Origin: Paraliobacillus ryukyuensis
GTDB lineage: Bacteria; Bacillota; Bacilli; Bacillales; Amphibacillaceae
Assembly (NCBI RefSeq): GCF_003315295.1
Contig: NZ_QNRI01000004.1
Span: forward strand, 1 to 64,000
DNA length: 64,000 nucleotides
Direction: 5' to 3'
Shown here: one piece after another, positions 28,219 to 36,891 of the stretch
Position numbering within the stretch: the stretch's first letter is position 1
How the letters are laid out: each line of letters begins with the position of its first letter
The notes under the pieces: generated by a model
Seen by the model: the letters and a program-made list of their open reading frames with translations, nothing else
Database searches by the model: none
Told to the model about the DNA's origin: nothing
Made by a program: the position numbers and the translations under genes

Positions 28219-28406
28219 GCAACTATAGAGCAATTTTTATACTGTTTAATGAGTCAGTAATAATATTGTCTAACATAGTAACCAAAAATTTGATATAATT
28301 GTGTATGTGTACGCATGAAAAATATGTACATAACCACTATACTTCTAATAGAAAACTAATAATGATGCATGAATCTGATAGAATAGACAATGGAGGCTGA
28401 TGAAAG

Positions 28407-29408
28407 ATGAACGTAACAATATACGACGTAGCAAGAGAAGCAAATGTATCGATGGCAACTGTATCAAGGGTGGTAAATGGTAACCCTAATGTAAAACCTG
28501 CGACAAGAAAAAAAGTCCTTAACACAATTGAACAATTAGGTTATCGTCCGAATGCAGTAGCTCGTGGATTAGCTAGTAAAAAAACAACCACTGTGGGAGT
28601 TATTATCCCAGATATATCTAGTATATTCTTTTCCGAACTAGCTCGAGGAATTGATGACATAGCAAATATGTATAAATATAATATTATTTTGAGTAATTCA
28701 GATCAAAATGTAGAAAAAGAAGTTCAATTAATTAATACAATGTTAGAAAAACAAGTAGATGGAATTGTTTTTATGGGTGGGAAAATAACAGAAGCACATA
28801 CACAGCAATTCAAAACATCTCCAGTACCAATTGCTTTAGCGGCAACTGTAGATCCATCCGAGGTTGTCCCATCCGTTAACATTGATTATGAACAAGCAGC
28901 TTATGAAGCGACAAATTATCTAATCGACAATGGGCATGCGCACCCTGCTTTTGTGACTGGTGAAGAAGAAACTGTAACAAACGAATTAAAATATAAAGGT
29001 TATGAACGTGCGCTAGTTGAAACAAACCAGACAATTGATCCTTCTTATGTAATTAAAGGAGATTATTCATATGATGCTGGTAAAGAAGCAACGGACAAAT
29101 TATTAGAACTAGAAAATAAACCGACAGCTATTTTTGTAGCTTCTGATGAAATGGCATTGGGCGTCATTCATGGTATACAGGATAAAGGGTTACGTGTACC
29201 AGAAGACATTGAAGTATTTGGTTTTGATAATACACGGCTTGCGACAATGGTACGTCCAACCCTTTCTACAATTGTACAACCGATGTATGATATAGGTGCT
29301 GTTGCGATGCGTTTGTTAACAAAATATATGAATAAAGAAGAGGTTCAAGATGCAAATGTAATTTTACCTCACCAAATTATAGAAAGAAACTCAACAAAAT
29401 CAAAATAA
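28407..29408 (+). CDS. ccpA: Catabolite control protein A
   Basis: 333 aa, LacI/GalR family. The N-terminal HTH and hinge ([23 protein letters not shown], then [10 protein letters not shown]) are CcpA-like, and the effector domain is periplasmic-binding-protein-like. CcpA with HPr-Ser-P binds cre sites to repress or activate carbon genes. A cre-like site lies upstream of ackA in this window at 53932. Order aroA(G)-ccpA-motPS is that of B. subtilis. GGAGGCTG precedes the ATG. Confidence 0.94.
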   Translation: MNVTIYDVAREANVSMATVSRVVNGNPNVKPATRKKVLNTIEQLGYRPNAVARGLASKKTTTVGVIIPDISSIFFSELARGIDDIANMYKYNIILSNSDQNVEKEVQLINTMLEKQVDGIVFMGGKITEAHTQQFKTSPVPIALAATVDPSEVVPSVNIDYEQAAYEATNYLIDNGHAHPAFVTGEEETVTNELKYKGYERALVETNQTIDPSYVIKGDYSYDAGKEATDKLLELENKPTAIFVASDEMALGVIHGIQDKGLRVPEDIEVFGFDNTRLATMVRPTLSTIVQPMYDIGAVAMRLLTKYMNKEEVQDANVILPHQIIERNSTKSK

Positions 29409-29494
29409 TGCCGATATAAAAAATATCAAACATGCAAACCCTTGGCATGTAAGAGTATTGCATGCAAGTTTGTAATCATATAGGGAGAGAGTAT

Positions 29495-30319
29495 ATGAAA
29501 AAAACAGATATTTTAACACCAATTGGTCTAACATTAGGCTTTATTATGATTTCCTTTGGAATAATTTCAAGTGGTGGTATGGGAGGTTTTATTTCATTTA
29601 TACAAATATCCTCCGTTGTAATTGTATTGGGAGGGCTAGCGGCTGCATTATTGATTAACTTCAATCTCAAACAGATTAAGTTAACTGGAAAAGTAGTCAA
29701 GGAAGCATTTAATAAGAATGAACAAGACCTGGCACAGTTAATTGGACTTTTTGAGCGCTTATCAGAACGTGCAAGAAGAGAAGGTCTGCTGGCTTTAGAA
29801 AATGAACTGGAAGATGTAGATGATCCTTTTATCAAAAAGGGTGTTTTATTAGCTGTTGACGGAATCGAACCAGAAGTTATTAATGATATTATGAGTGCAG
29901 AGATTAATGCTATGGAAGATCGTCATCAAAAGGGTCGAACAATCATTGAAAAAGCAGGAGAATATGCACCTGCCTGGGGTATGGTTGGTACACTAATTGG
30001 TTTGGTATTAATGCTGAACAATTTAACTGATCCATCGACATTAGGACCGCAGATGGCAGTTGCTTTATTAACCACTTTCTATGGCTCTTTACTAGCTAAC
30101 CTTGTATTTATTCCGATGGCTGGTAAGTTAGAAATGAAGACAGAAGAAGAAGTGTTCATGAAGCAAATCGTTATTGAGGGTGTCATAGGTGTTCAATCTG
30201 GGCAAAATCCACGAATTCTAAAAGAAAAATTAAGCGCCTTTTTATCAGAAGATATGAAAAAAGCCCAAGGAACAGAAGACGAAGAAGTAGTAGGTGAAGC
30301 TGCAAATGAAGCGTCGTAA
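29495..30319 (+). CDS. motP: Flagellar stator subunit MotP (MotA family, Na+ type)
   Basis: 274 aa from the ATG at 29495 (GGGAGAG upstream). Four membrane segments: about 8-28, 33-55, 165-185 and 196-216, with the large cytoplasmic loop between 2 and 3. The P-and-G-rich WGMVGTLIGLVLML segment is typical of MotA-type stators. Being directly after ccpA and overlapping motS identifies it as MotP rather than MotA. In Bacillus, MotPS is the Na+-coupled stator. Confidence 0.92.
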   Translation: MKKTDILTPIGLTLGFIMISFGIISSGGMGGFISFIQISSVVIVLGGLAAALLINFNLKQIKLTGKVVKEAFNKNEQDLAQLIGLFERLSERARREGLLALENELEDVDDPFIKKGVLLAVDGIEPEVINDIMSAEINAMEDRHQKGRTIIEKAGEYAPAWGMVGTLIGLVLMLNNLTDPSTLGPQMAVALLTTFYGSLLANLVFIPMAGKLEMKTEEEVFMKQIVIEGVIGVQSGQNPRILKEKLSAFLSEDMKKAQGTEDEEVVGEAANEAS

Positions 30320-31103
30320 AAAAAAGATTGACAAAGGCGCGCCAAAGTGGATGACAACATTCTCAGATATGATGACACTAATCTTGGTGTTCTTTATATT
30401 GCTGTTCTCTATGTCACAAATTGATAAAGTGAAATTTGAAGCTGTTGCAGAGTCATTTCGTAATCGTATGATCTTTGATACCTACCCATCTCCACTTAAG
30501 ATGGATCACCCGACAGAAAACTCTGAACCCCGTGAAGAGAACGAAGGGGCAGAGGAACGGTTAAATAACTTATCAGCAAGTGAAGCTGAATCAGAAAATA
30601 ATAAAGACGAACCAAAGAACAGTCAAGTGATGGATGAAAATCAAGATTCTTTAGATGAGTTATTAGCTGAAGTTAGAACATTTTTGCGAGAAAATGATTT
30701 AGAAAATACGATAACAGCTAACCGAACAGATCAAGGTGTTGTGCTCATATTACAAGAGCGTGTGTTATTTGATTCAGGAGAGGCTGAGCTAAAATCTTCT
30801 GGTAAGCCATTCTTACAAAAAGTTGGTTTATTGTTAAGCAACATCCCTAATGAAGTGCGTGTGGAAGGCCACACAGATGACCGTCCGATCTCTACGATGC
30901 AATACCCTTCAAATTGGGAATTATCAGGAGCAAGAGCTAGTCGTGTTATACGTTATATTGCTGACGAGAGTAATCTCGAAGAAAGTAGATTCATTGCTGT
31001 TGGTTATGGAGATACCAGACCTATAGTCAAAAACTCTGAAGAAAATTGGAGTAAAAATAGACGCGTAGAAATTGTTATTTTAGAGTTAGATGAAGAAACG
31101 TAA
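30306..31103 (+). CDS. motS: Flagellar stator subunit MotS (MotB family, Na+ type)
   Basis: About 265 aa from the ATG at 30306, overlapping motP by 14 bases. The plug/TM segment TTFSDMMTLILVFFILLFSMS holds the ion-carrying Asp21 and, seven residues on, Val28. In published work the equivalent Val in Bacillus MotS is linked to Na+ coupling, whereas MotB has Leu. An acidic linker (about 65-115) leads to a C-terminal OmpA-like peptidoglycan-binding domain (VEGHTDDRPI, NWELSGARASRV, GYGDTRPIVKN). Confidence 0.92.
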   Translation: MKRRKKKIDKGAPKWMTTFSDMMTLILVFFILLFSMSQIDKVKFEAVAESFRNRMIFDTYPSPLKMDHPTENSEPREENEGAEERLNNLSASEAESENNKDEPKNSQVMDENQDSLDELLAEVRTFLRENDLENTITANRTDQGVVLILQERVLFDSGEAELKSSGKPFLQKVGLLLSNIPNEVRVEGHTDDRPISTMQYPSNWELSGARASRVIRYIADESNLEESRFIAVGYGDTRPIVKNSEENWSKNRRVEIVILELDEET

Positions 31104-31140
31104 AAAGCAATTCTCAATAGAGAATGAGAGTGTAATATTA

Positions 31141-31189
31141 ACTGTGTAAGTAAGAAATGCATCCGATTTCTTACTCGCACAGTTTTTTT
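31141..31189 (+). terminator. Terminator after motS
   Basis: A long stem pairs ACTGTG..AGTAAGAAAT with ATTTCTTACT..CACAGT (one small internal bulge) and is followed by TTTTTTT. Confidence 0.9.
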
Positions 31190-31461
31190 ATTTAGTGTAG
31201 TGCTCTCTCCCCCGCACTAAGTGGCCTTATTCTCCGCAAATGGTGGCTCAAAACTCCGCACAGCTATTATCACCATTTAAAAGAAATGTATATAAGAAGT
31301 CAAATTCAAAATTTCCGGTGTGCATTTTTTGACAAGCAAAATATCCTTAGAAAAATTGACAAGTTCAAGTACTTCTCCTGACCACTCCAAATAATTTCGC
31401 ATTTAAGATAAGAATGTAATTACCACCATTACTGCCCGTTTACTTATACCATTACTTCTGA

Positions 31462-31626
31462 TTATATGAAAATAATTAAAGCTACTCCTAATCCACCAAC
31501 TAATATGAACAAATAGCCTAGACTATAGCTTATTTTATTTTTAGAATGCTTAAATACTAAAAAATATATCCCGAAACATATTGTTATAACCATAACTATT
31601 AAAAGCAAACTATTTAATAAAATCAT
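31462..31626 (-). CDS. Possible small two-TM membrane protein (54 aa)
   Basis: A 54-codon ORF encodes two hydrophobic helices (LLLIVMVITICFGIYFLVF and SLGYLFILVGGLGVALIIFI) separated by a basic loop KHSKNKISY. This orderly pattern argues for a real small membrane protein. There is no strong ribosome site before its ATG. It follows another hydrophobic mini-ORF by 22 bases on the same strand. No family recognised. Confidence 0.4.
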   Translation of the reverse strand: MILLNSLLLIVMVITICFGIYFLVFKHSKNKISYSLGYLFILVGGLGVALIIFI

Positions 31627-31648
31627 TCTGTAAGAGTCTTCATTCTAA

Positions 31649-31774
31649 CTATACACGACCATAATAAGTTCTAGCATAGTTAAGTTGCGAGTGAAGCTCA
31701 AGAGTTCTACTTAGAGTAACACCTGTAACGAATGTTGAAGTAATTAAAGTTAAAACCATTACCACACGTAACAA
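31649..31774 (-). CDS. Possible very small membrane peptide (41 aa or slightly longer)
   Basis: The ORF is open from an in-frame stop near 31807 to the stop at 31649. TTG at 31774 gives 41 aa; an ATA at 31798 would sit 6 bases after GGGAG. It encodes a hydrophobic helix LLRVVMVLTLITSTFVTGVTL and a polar end LNYARTYYGRV. The start is uncertain and the ORF may be a remnant. It is upstream of the 54-aa ORF and could form a pair with it. Confidence 0.28.
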   Translation of the reverse strand: MLRVVMVLTLITSTFVTGVTLSRTLELHSQLNYARTYYGRV

Positions 31775-31969
31775 ACGACTAGAAAACTTAAAAAATATTC
31801 TTCACTCCCTTTTTTGTACTTACAGATCTATACATTCTGCATCTATCTCTATTATCCTTCTTTTTATGGAATAATTATTTTTTTTGGTGCATTAGGAATA
31901 TAATTACTTTTCACCTAATATTAAATGAATTGCAATTTTTCTATCCCATAGATGAGAAGAGAAAATCTA

Positions 31970-32002
31970 AAAAACTCTCCATCAATAAGATAGAGAGTTT
32001 TA
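31970..32002 (-). terminator. Minus-strand terminator downstream of the PBP gene
   Basis: The stem AAAACTCTCCATC / GATAGAGAGTTTT has one mismatch. On the minus strand it runs into TTTTTT. It lies about 125 bases beyond the PBP stop. Confidence 0.7.
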
Positions 32003-32126
32003 CAAATTTAGTACTTGAATTAGTTTTTTAATTTATTCCAAAGCAAAAAATAGCAGAAGAGCCACACTTTTCTTGACAAGCCCTTAGGCCACCAACTCTT
32101 ATTGGTAGCTTAAAGTAGTATTTTAG

Positions 32127-35105
32127 TTATTGTTGGGTGTCACTCTTTTTTTTAGTGTCGTCATCAGTTGGTTTATTTTTTTTAGTGTTTTCTTCTTCTT
32201 CTTTAGCTTCTTCTTCTTTTTTAGCTGTTTCTTCTTTAGCTTCTTCTTCTTTTTTAGCTGTTTCTTCAGCTTCCTCTGTAGGTTTTTCATTATCTTTAGA
32301 TTTCTCTTTATTCTCTTCTTTCTTTTTTTCTTTTGGCTCTGAGAAATCCCCAACCTCTAACGCTTTGGAAGTATTAGATTCTTTTCCAAAGTAATCAACT
32401 GCTTTCACTTGATAAACGGCATTGCTATTCCCAATAGAGAAGCTTGTTTTTATCGTATTTCCAATTAAGTTGAATTTACTATCAGGGTTAGCTGCGCGAT
32501 ACACACGATAGCCAACTACGTCATTACTTGATGATTTCTTCCATGTTAGTTGTTTTCCTGATTTACTTAGTGACGTTGGAGCGCCTGGTGCTTTCCCATC
32601 ATTCTTTATCTCATCAGTTGAAGCAGGTATATCAACACCTGAGAATAAGGAATTATTTCTTGGGAAAAGTTGTGATAAATCACCAAGTTTATCATAGCCA
32701 TTTTCCTCTAACCATTCTGGATTAAAGGCCACACCATCGCCTTTAACAAATTCTTCAGGTGTGTTTTCACCTGCAATCACAGCTTCACCATTAACTTCCA
32801 CGTATCTACCGTCAATTAAACTGTTATCTTTTTTAGTTGGGACATATTTTGCATTGTATATGTCAGACCCGACTAATCCAAAATCACTGCAAGTGTTAGT
32901 CGCTAATAAACCGGATGTTTTACAGAATGATCTAGATACAATTCCACTAGGACTATTAAAGTTTTTACTTGGTGCCATAAGCTCAGGATCAATGGCTGTA
33001 GCAGCATTGACTAATTTTGCCCAATAAGCTTGATTTCGACCACTATAACCACTATCTAATGATTGTTTATAATCATATCCAATCCAAGTTCCAAGCGATA
33101 CATTTGGATTAGTAGCAACAAACCATCCATCTGTATAACTACTACCAGTACCAGTTTTTCCTGCCCAGTCCACTCCAGAATTGTTTAGGTATGCTCTTGC
33201 AGTAGTTGCTGTACCTTGTGTTAAGACATCTCTCATCATATCCAAAATAAGATAATTCGTTTGCGGAGAGAAAACTTTAGTAGGTTTACTCTCATGTTGA
33301 TAAACTTTGTCCCCATCAATATTTTCTATACTTTCAATGATATAAGCATCTACGAAGTTTCCGTCATTACCAAAAGTAGAAAAAGCATTAACGTTTTCTT
33401 CAACTGTCGCTTCAAATGTTCCTATTGCCATTGAAGGTATTTCATGTTGTATATCTGTAATATTACTAAAGCCCATTTTTGAGAAATATTTTCCAACAGG
33501 ATCGTTTGGTAAAATATCTTGATATACTTTAGCTGCAGGGATATTATAAGAACTTGTTAATGCTTTTCTAGCTGTTACTAACCCGTGAGTGTTTTTTGAA
33601 TAGTTACCTGGTAACCAACTATAATTACCAACATTCAAGTCAGCAATAATGGAGCCTGGTTGAACCTTTCCTAAATCCATTGCTGGTGCATACACCAGTA
33701 TAGGTTTTGCTGTACTACCAATAGAACGTTTCGCTTGTGTAGCGTGATTAAGCTGTGCAATATCAAAGTCACGCCCACCAACAAAGCTAATTATTTTACC
33801 GGTAGAGTTTTCGATAAGTACACTTCCTGCTTGGACCGGTTGTACTAATGGTTCTTCTTCACCATCTTCGTTTTCTGTCATGATTACTTCATTCGTTTTT
33901 TCATTTCGCGCTACTTTCTCAACACCAAAGTTATTATAGTCTTTGGTGACTTCTTGAAACTTGTCATAAATCTTTTGATTGATGGTTGTATTGATTTTAT
34001 AGCCGCCTTGACTCAGTGCTCTTTCTGCTTTGATGGAATACTCTTCGCTTAAATCTTCACTATTGTTTAAATCTTCTATTGTATAACCGTCTTCAACAGC
34101 CAATTGCTTTTGAAGAATGGCAGCTGCACGATCCTTAATCTCATTTGTTAGATAAGGATATTTTTCGAATGCTGAAGAACTTGAATCAGCTAAGTTACCA
34201 ACAACATCATAGTTGATCGCTTCATCAAACTCATCTTGATTAATGTAACCTGCTTCTAGCATTCGTGAGAGGACAGTTTTCATCCTACTTAATCCAGCTT
34301 GTAATCCTTCTTCGTCCTTTACCTTACCTCCGTTTTGAAATGGTGTATAGGCAAAGGGGCTTTGTGGTAATCCGGCTATAAAAGCTGCTTGCGGCAAATT
34401 AAGGTCTTTTGCATCGACACCAAAAATTCCTTGGGCAGCAGTTTGGACGCCTGCTATATTTTGGCCGTTTGCATTTCTACCAAATGGAACAATATTTAAA
34501 TAAGCTTGTAAAATTTCATCTTTAGATAAGAATTGTTCGGCACGCATTGCTAGTAATATCTCTTTTGCTTTACGTTCAAAGGATACTTCATTAGTTAAAA
34601 TTTGATTTTTAATAATTTGCTGTGTCAATGTACTACCACCAGTTTTCACAGCAGAATTGGTGACCTCTTGAAACATGGCACGAAGAACTGCTTTTGGAAC
34701 GACACCATGGTGTTCTTCAAATTCAGCATCTTCTGTGGCAATAACCGCTTTCTGTACCCAGTCTGAAACATTGGTTAGTTCCACTTCTTCTCGATATAGA
34801 TCGGAACTAATTTCTCCCATAAAAACATCATTATCAAAATATATCTCCGAGGTTTCCGAGTAATTGTATATGGCAGTTGTCATGTCTTCTTCAGATCGAA
34901 CGGGTTCGTCTTTCACCAGTGAGGCAAAGTATCCAGCGCCAACTCCTCCGACAAAGAATAAACCGATTACTCCAATAACAATAAAAAATAATATAATATT
35001 CCAAATTACGTCATAGGTAATTCGTGATGTGCGTTGAATAATCCCTTTTTCCCACCATTGTTTGACAGTTTGTATCCATTTATGAAATAATTCATTTAAT
35101 TTCAT
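32127..35105 (-). CDS. Class A penicillin-binding protein (PBP1A type) with Fn3-like and low-complexity tail
   Basis: 992 aa from the ATG at 35105, chosen for the AGGAGGG ribosome site at 35111-35117. One N-terminal membrane helix (about 37-60), a GT51 glycosyltransferase (ATEDAEFEEHHG catalytic Glu region, GGSTLTQQ), then a transpeptidase with SxxK motif STAK (about 461), SYN and KTG (about 648). After it come a Fn3-like domain (PGAPTSLSKSGKQLTWKKSS...) and a highly charged Lys/Glu tail. It polymerises and cross-links peptidoglycan. Resembles B. subtilis PonA in layout, but not in location. Confidence 0.92.
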   Translation of the reverse strand: MKLNELFHKWIQTVKQWWEKGIIQRTSRITYDVIWNIILFFIVIGVIGLFFVGGVGAGYFASLVKDEPVRSEEDMTTAIYNYSETSEIYFDNDVFMGEISSDLYREEVELTNVSDWVQKAVIATEDAEFEEHHGVVPKAVLRAMFQEVTNSAVKTGGSTLTQQIIKNQILTNEVSFERKAKEILLAMRAEQFLSKDEILQAYLNIVPFGRNANGQNIAGVQTAAQGIFGVDAKDLNLPQAAFIAGLPQSPFAYTPFQNGGKVKDEEGLQAGLSRMKTVLSRMLEAGYINQDEFDEAINYDVVGNLADSSSSAFEKYPYLTNEIKDRAAAILQKQLAVEDGYTIEDLNNSEDLSEEYSIKAERALSQGGYKINTTINQKIYDKFQEVTKDYNNFGVEKVARNEKTNEVIMTENEDGEEEPLVQPVQAGSVLIENSTGKIISFVGGRDFDIAQLNHATQAKRSIGSTAKPILVYAPAMDLGKVQPGSIIADLNVGNYSWLPGNYSKNTHGLVTARKALTSSYNIPAAKVYQDILPNDPVGKYFSKMGFSNITDIQHEIPSMAIGTFEATVEENVNAFSTFGNDGNFVDAYIIESIENIDGDKVYQHESKPTKVFSPQTNYLILDMMRDVLTQGTATTARAYLNNSGVDWAGKTGTGSSYTDGWFVATNPNVSLGTWIGYDYKQSLDSGYSGRNQAYWAKLVNAATAIDPELMAPSKNFNSPSGIVSRSFCKTSGLLATNTCSDFGLVGSDIYNAKYVPTKKDNSLIDGRYVEVNGEAVIAGENTPEEFVKGDGVAFNPEWLEENGYDKLGDLSQLFPRNNSLFSGVDIPASTDEIKNDGKAPGAPTSLSKSGKQLTWKKSSSNDVVGYRVYRAANPDSKFNLIGNTIKTSFSIGNSNAVYQVKAVDYFGKESNTSKALEVGDFSEPKEKKKEENKEKSKDNEKPTEEAEETAKKEEEAKEETAKKEEEAKEEEENTKKNKPTDDDTKKKSDTQQ
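32190..32275 (-). repeat. 33-bp tandem repeat in the PBP tail
   Basis: About two and a half copies of a 33-bp unit encode repeats of EETAKKEEEAK at the C-terminus of the PBP. The reading frame is preserved because the unit is a multiple of three. Such repeats change copy number easily. Confidence 0.8.
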
Positions 35106-35244
35106 GATAGCCCTCCTAAAATTCCAATCTACATTATAGCACAGATGTGTAGCATGATAAGGAATTGAGATAAAAAAAATTACTTTCACTTGCATTTGTA
35201 ATAGTATTGTGATATTAATGTAACACAATGTTAAATAAATTTAG

Positions 35245-35480
35245 CTGAGAAGGATTGAAGTAATCATTAAATTCCCTGTTTTAGAGAACTAACGGTGCTG
35301 CAAGTTAGTACATAATTTAATGGTGAATTACGTTCTGGAGCTTCTTCTATTGTGATAGAGGACGGTGCAATACACGCATCGTTAAGAAATGAAGTGGCAA
35401 CGAGCATACGTTGCAACAAGGGTGGTACCGCGACTAATATTCGTCCCTTTTGGGGATTTCATATTAGTCGCTTTTTTTAT
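35245..35480 (+). promoter_or_regulatory. T-box riboswitch (tyrosine) upstream of tyrS
   Basis: The T-box core AAGGGTGGTACCGCG (35418-35432) and stem I elements (AGAGAACTAACGGTGCTG near 35284) are clear. The likely specifier codon is UAC at 35329-35331, in GGTGAATTACGTTCTGGAG, matching tyrosine. Uncharged tRNA-Tyr should stabilise the antiterminator. The competing terminator is GCGACTAATAT (35430) with ATATTAGTCGC (35461-35471) and seven T residues. Confidence 0.93.
35430..35478 (+). terminator. T-box attenuator terminator
   Basis: An 11-bp perfect outer stem GCGACTAATAT / ATATTAGTCGC followed by TTTTTTT, overlapping the T-box sequence on its 5' side, as required for the antiterminator switch. 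Confidence 0.93.
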
Positions 35481-35505
35481 TATTATAAATTAGGAGTTGA
35501 ACACA

Positions 35506-36774
35506 ATGGAGATTTTAAAGGATCTACAAGCGCGTGGATTAATTCAACAAACAACAGATGAAGAAGGATTGGTAAAACACTTACGTGAGCAAACGGTAAC
35601 CGTATATGCTGGTTTTGACCCTACTGCTGATAGTTTGCACATTGGCCACTTAGTTCCTGCTCTTATGTTAAAAAGATTTCAACAATCGGGGCATCGTCCA
35701 ATTGGTCTAATTGGTGGAGGCACTGGTATGATCGGGGATCCAAGTGGACGATCCGATGAACGTCAATTAAATGATGAACAAACCGTACAATACTTTAGTG
35801 ATCGAATTAAACAACAATTGGCACGTATTTTAGATTTCGATCAAGGAGAAAATGCAGCAATTGCTAAAAATAATGCAGATTGGCTAGGTAACTTAACATT
35901 AATTGAATTTTTACGTGATACAGGTAAACATTTTGGTATTAACTATATGCTTGCTAAAGATTCCGTGCAAACACGATTAGAAAATGGTATTTCATTTACC
36001 GAATTCACATACATGATCTTGCAATCTTATGATTTTCTCAATTTGTATGAAAAAGAAAACTGTACCCTTCAAATTGGTGGGAGTGACCAATGGGGCAATA
36101 TCACAGCTGGATTAGAACTAATCCGTCGCACAAGACAAAATGGGGAAGAAGCGAACGTATTCGGACTTACCGTGCCACTAATCACGAAAGCAGATGGTAC
36201 AAAATTCGGTAAAACAGCTGGAGGTGCAGTATGGTTAGATCCTGAAAAAACGTCTCCATATGAGTTCTACCAATTCTGGATCAACACGGACGATCGTGAC
36301 GTTATTAAGTTTTTAAAATACTTTACTTTCTTAACTATGGAAGAGATTGCAGAACTTGAACAAGCGTTGGAAACAGCACCTGAAAAACGTGTCCCTCATA
36401 AGCGATTAGCTGAAGAAATGACGGTACTTGTTCATGACGAAGCAGCATTAGCTCAAGCAAAAAAAATCACTGAAGCGCTATTTAGTGGCGATATCAAAGC
36501 ATTAAATGGAAAAGAGATTGAACAAGGATTTAAGGATGTGCCAACAACAGAGTTGGTAAAAGAAGAAAAAGCACTAATCGATCTATTGGTAGAAGCAAAG
36601 ATTTCCTCCTCTAAACGACAAGCGCGTGAAGATATCCAAAATGGTGCGATTTACATTAATGGAGACCGTCAGCAGGCATTGGATTATCAGTTGAGTGAAA
36701 TGGATCGAATTGATGATGCATTCACTATAATTCGAAGAGGTAAAAAGAAATACTTTTTAATTAAATTCCTGTAA
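35506..36774 (+). CDS. tyrS: Tyrosyl-tRNA synthetase
   Basis: About 422 aa from the ATG at 35506, nine bases after AGGAG; a TTG at 35497 directly abuts the ribosome site and is rejected. Class I motifs: HIGHLVPALML (HIGH) and KFGKT (KMSKS equivalent). The tyrosine-binding site includes GFDPTADSLH. A C-terminal S4 RNA-binding domain (about 355-420) contacts tRNA. Regulated by the tyrosine T-box upstream. Confidence 0.96.
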   Translation: MEILKDLQARGLIQQTTDEEGLVKHLREQTVTVYAGFDPTADSLHIGHLVPALMLKRFQQSGHRPIGLIGGGTGMIGDPSGRSDERQLNDEQTVQYFSDRIKQQLARILDFDQGENAAIAKNNADWLGNLTLIEFLRDTGKHFGINYMLAKDSVQTRLENGISFTEFTYMILQSYDFLNLYEKENCTLQIGGSDQWGNITAGLELIRRTRQNGEEANVFGLTVPLITKADGTKFGKTAGGAVWLDPEKTSPYEFYQFWINTDDRDVIKFLKYFTFLTMEEIAELEQALETAPEKRVPHKRLAEEMTVLVHDEAALAQAKKITEALFSGDIKALNGKEIEQGFKDVPTTELVKEEKALIDLLVEAKISSSKRQAREDIQNGAIYINGDRQQALDYQLSEMDRIDDAFTIIRRGKKKYFLIKFL

Positions 36775-36786
36775 TAATGTCACCTG

Positions 36787-36823
36787 AAAAGGGGTATTCT
36801 CAAAAGAGAGTATCCCTTTTTTA
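36787..36823 (+). terminator. Terminator after tyrS
   Basis: The stem AAAAGGGGTATTCTC / GAGAGTATCCCTTTT (one G-A mismatch) with an AAAA loop and T tail. Confidence 0.85.
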
Positions 36824-36891
36824 TCTGTAATATTTTTCTATGATAGAATAAGTAATGAAGCGCTAGTACATAGCTGGAAAGGGTGAAGGTG

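Larger units (their letters stand above)
31190..32126. other. Nearly gene-free 0.9-kb region
   Basis: No ORF above 60 codons on either strand. It holds two tandem minus-strand ORFs of 41-49 and 54 codons with hydrophobic products (listed separately) and a minus-strand terminator at 31970-32002. In B. subtilis acuABC and acsA lie between motPS and tyrS; none is visible here. The region may be residual sequence after loss of those genes. Confidence 0.6.

Noticed and set aside
32123-32353. Lysine-rich 76-codon frame opposite or alongside the PBP tail
   Set aside because: It is an alternative frame of the low-complexity GAA/GAG repeats and has no independent start signals.
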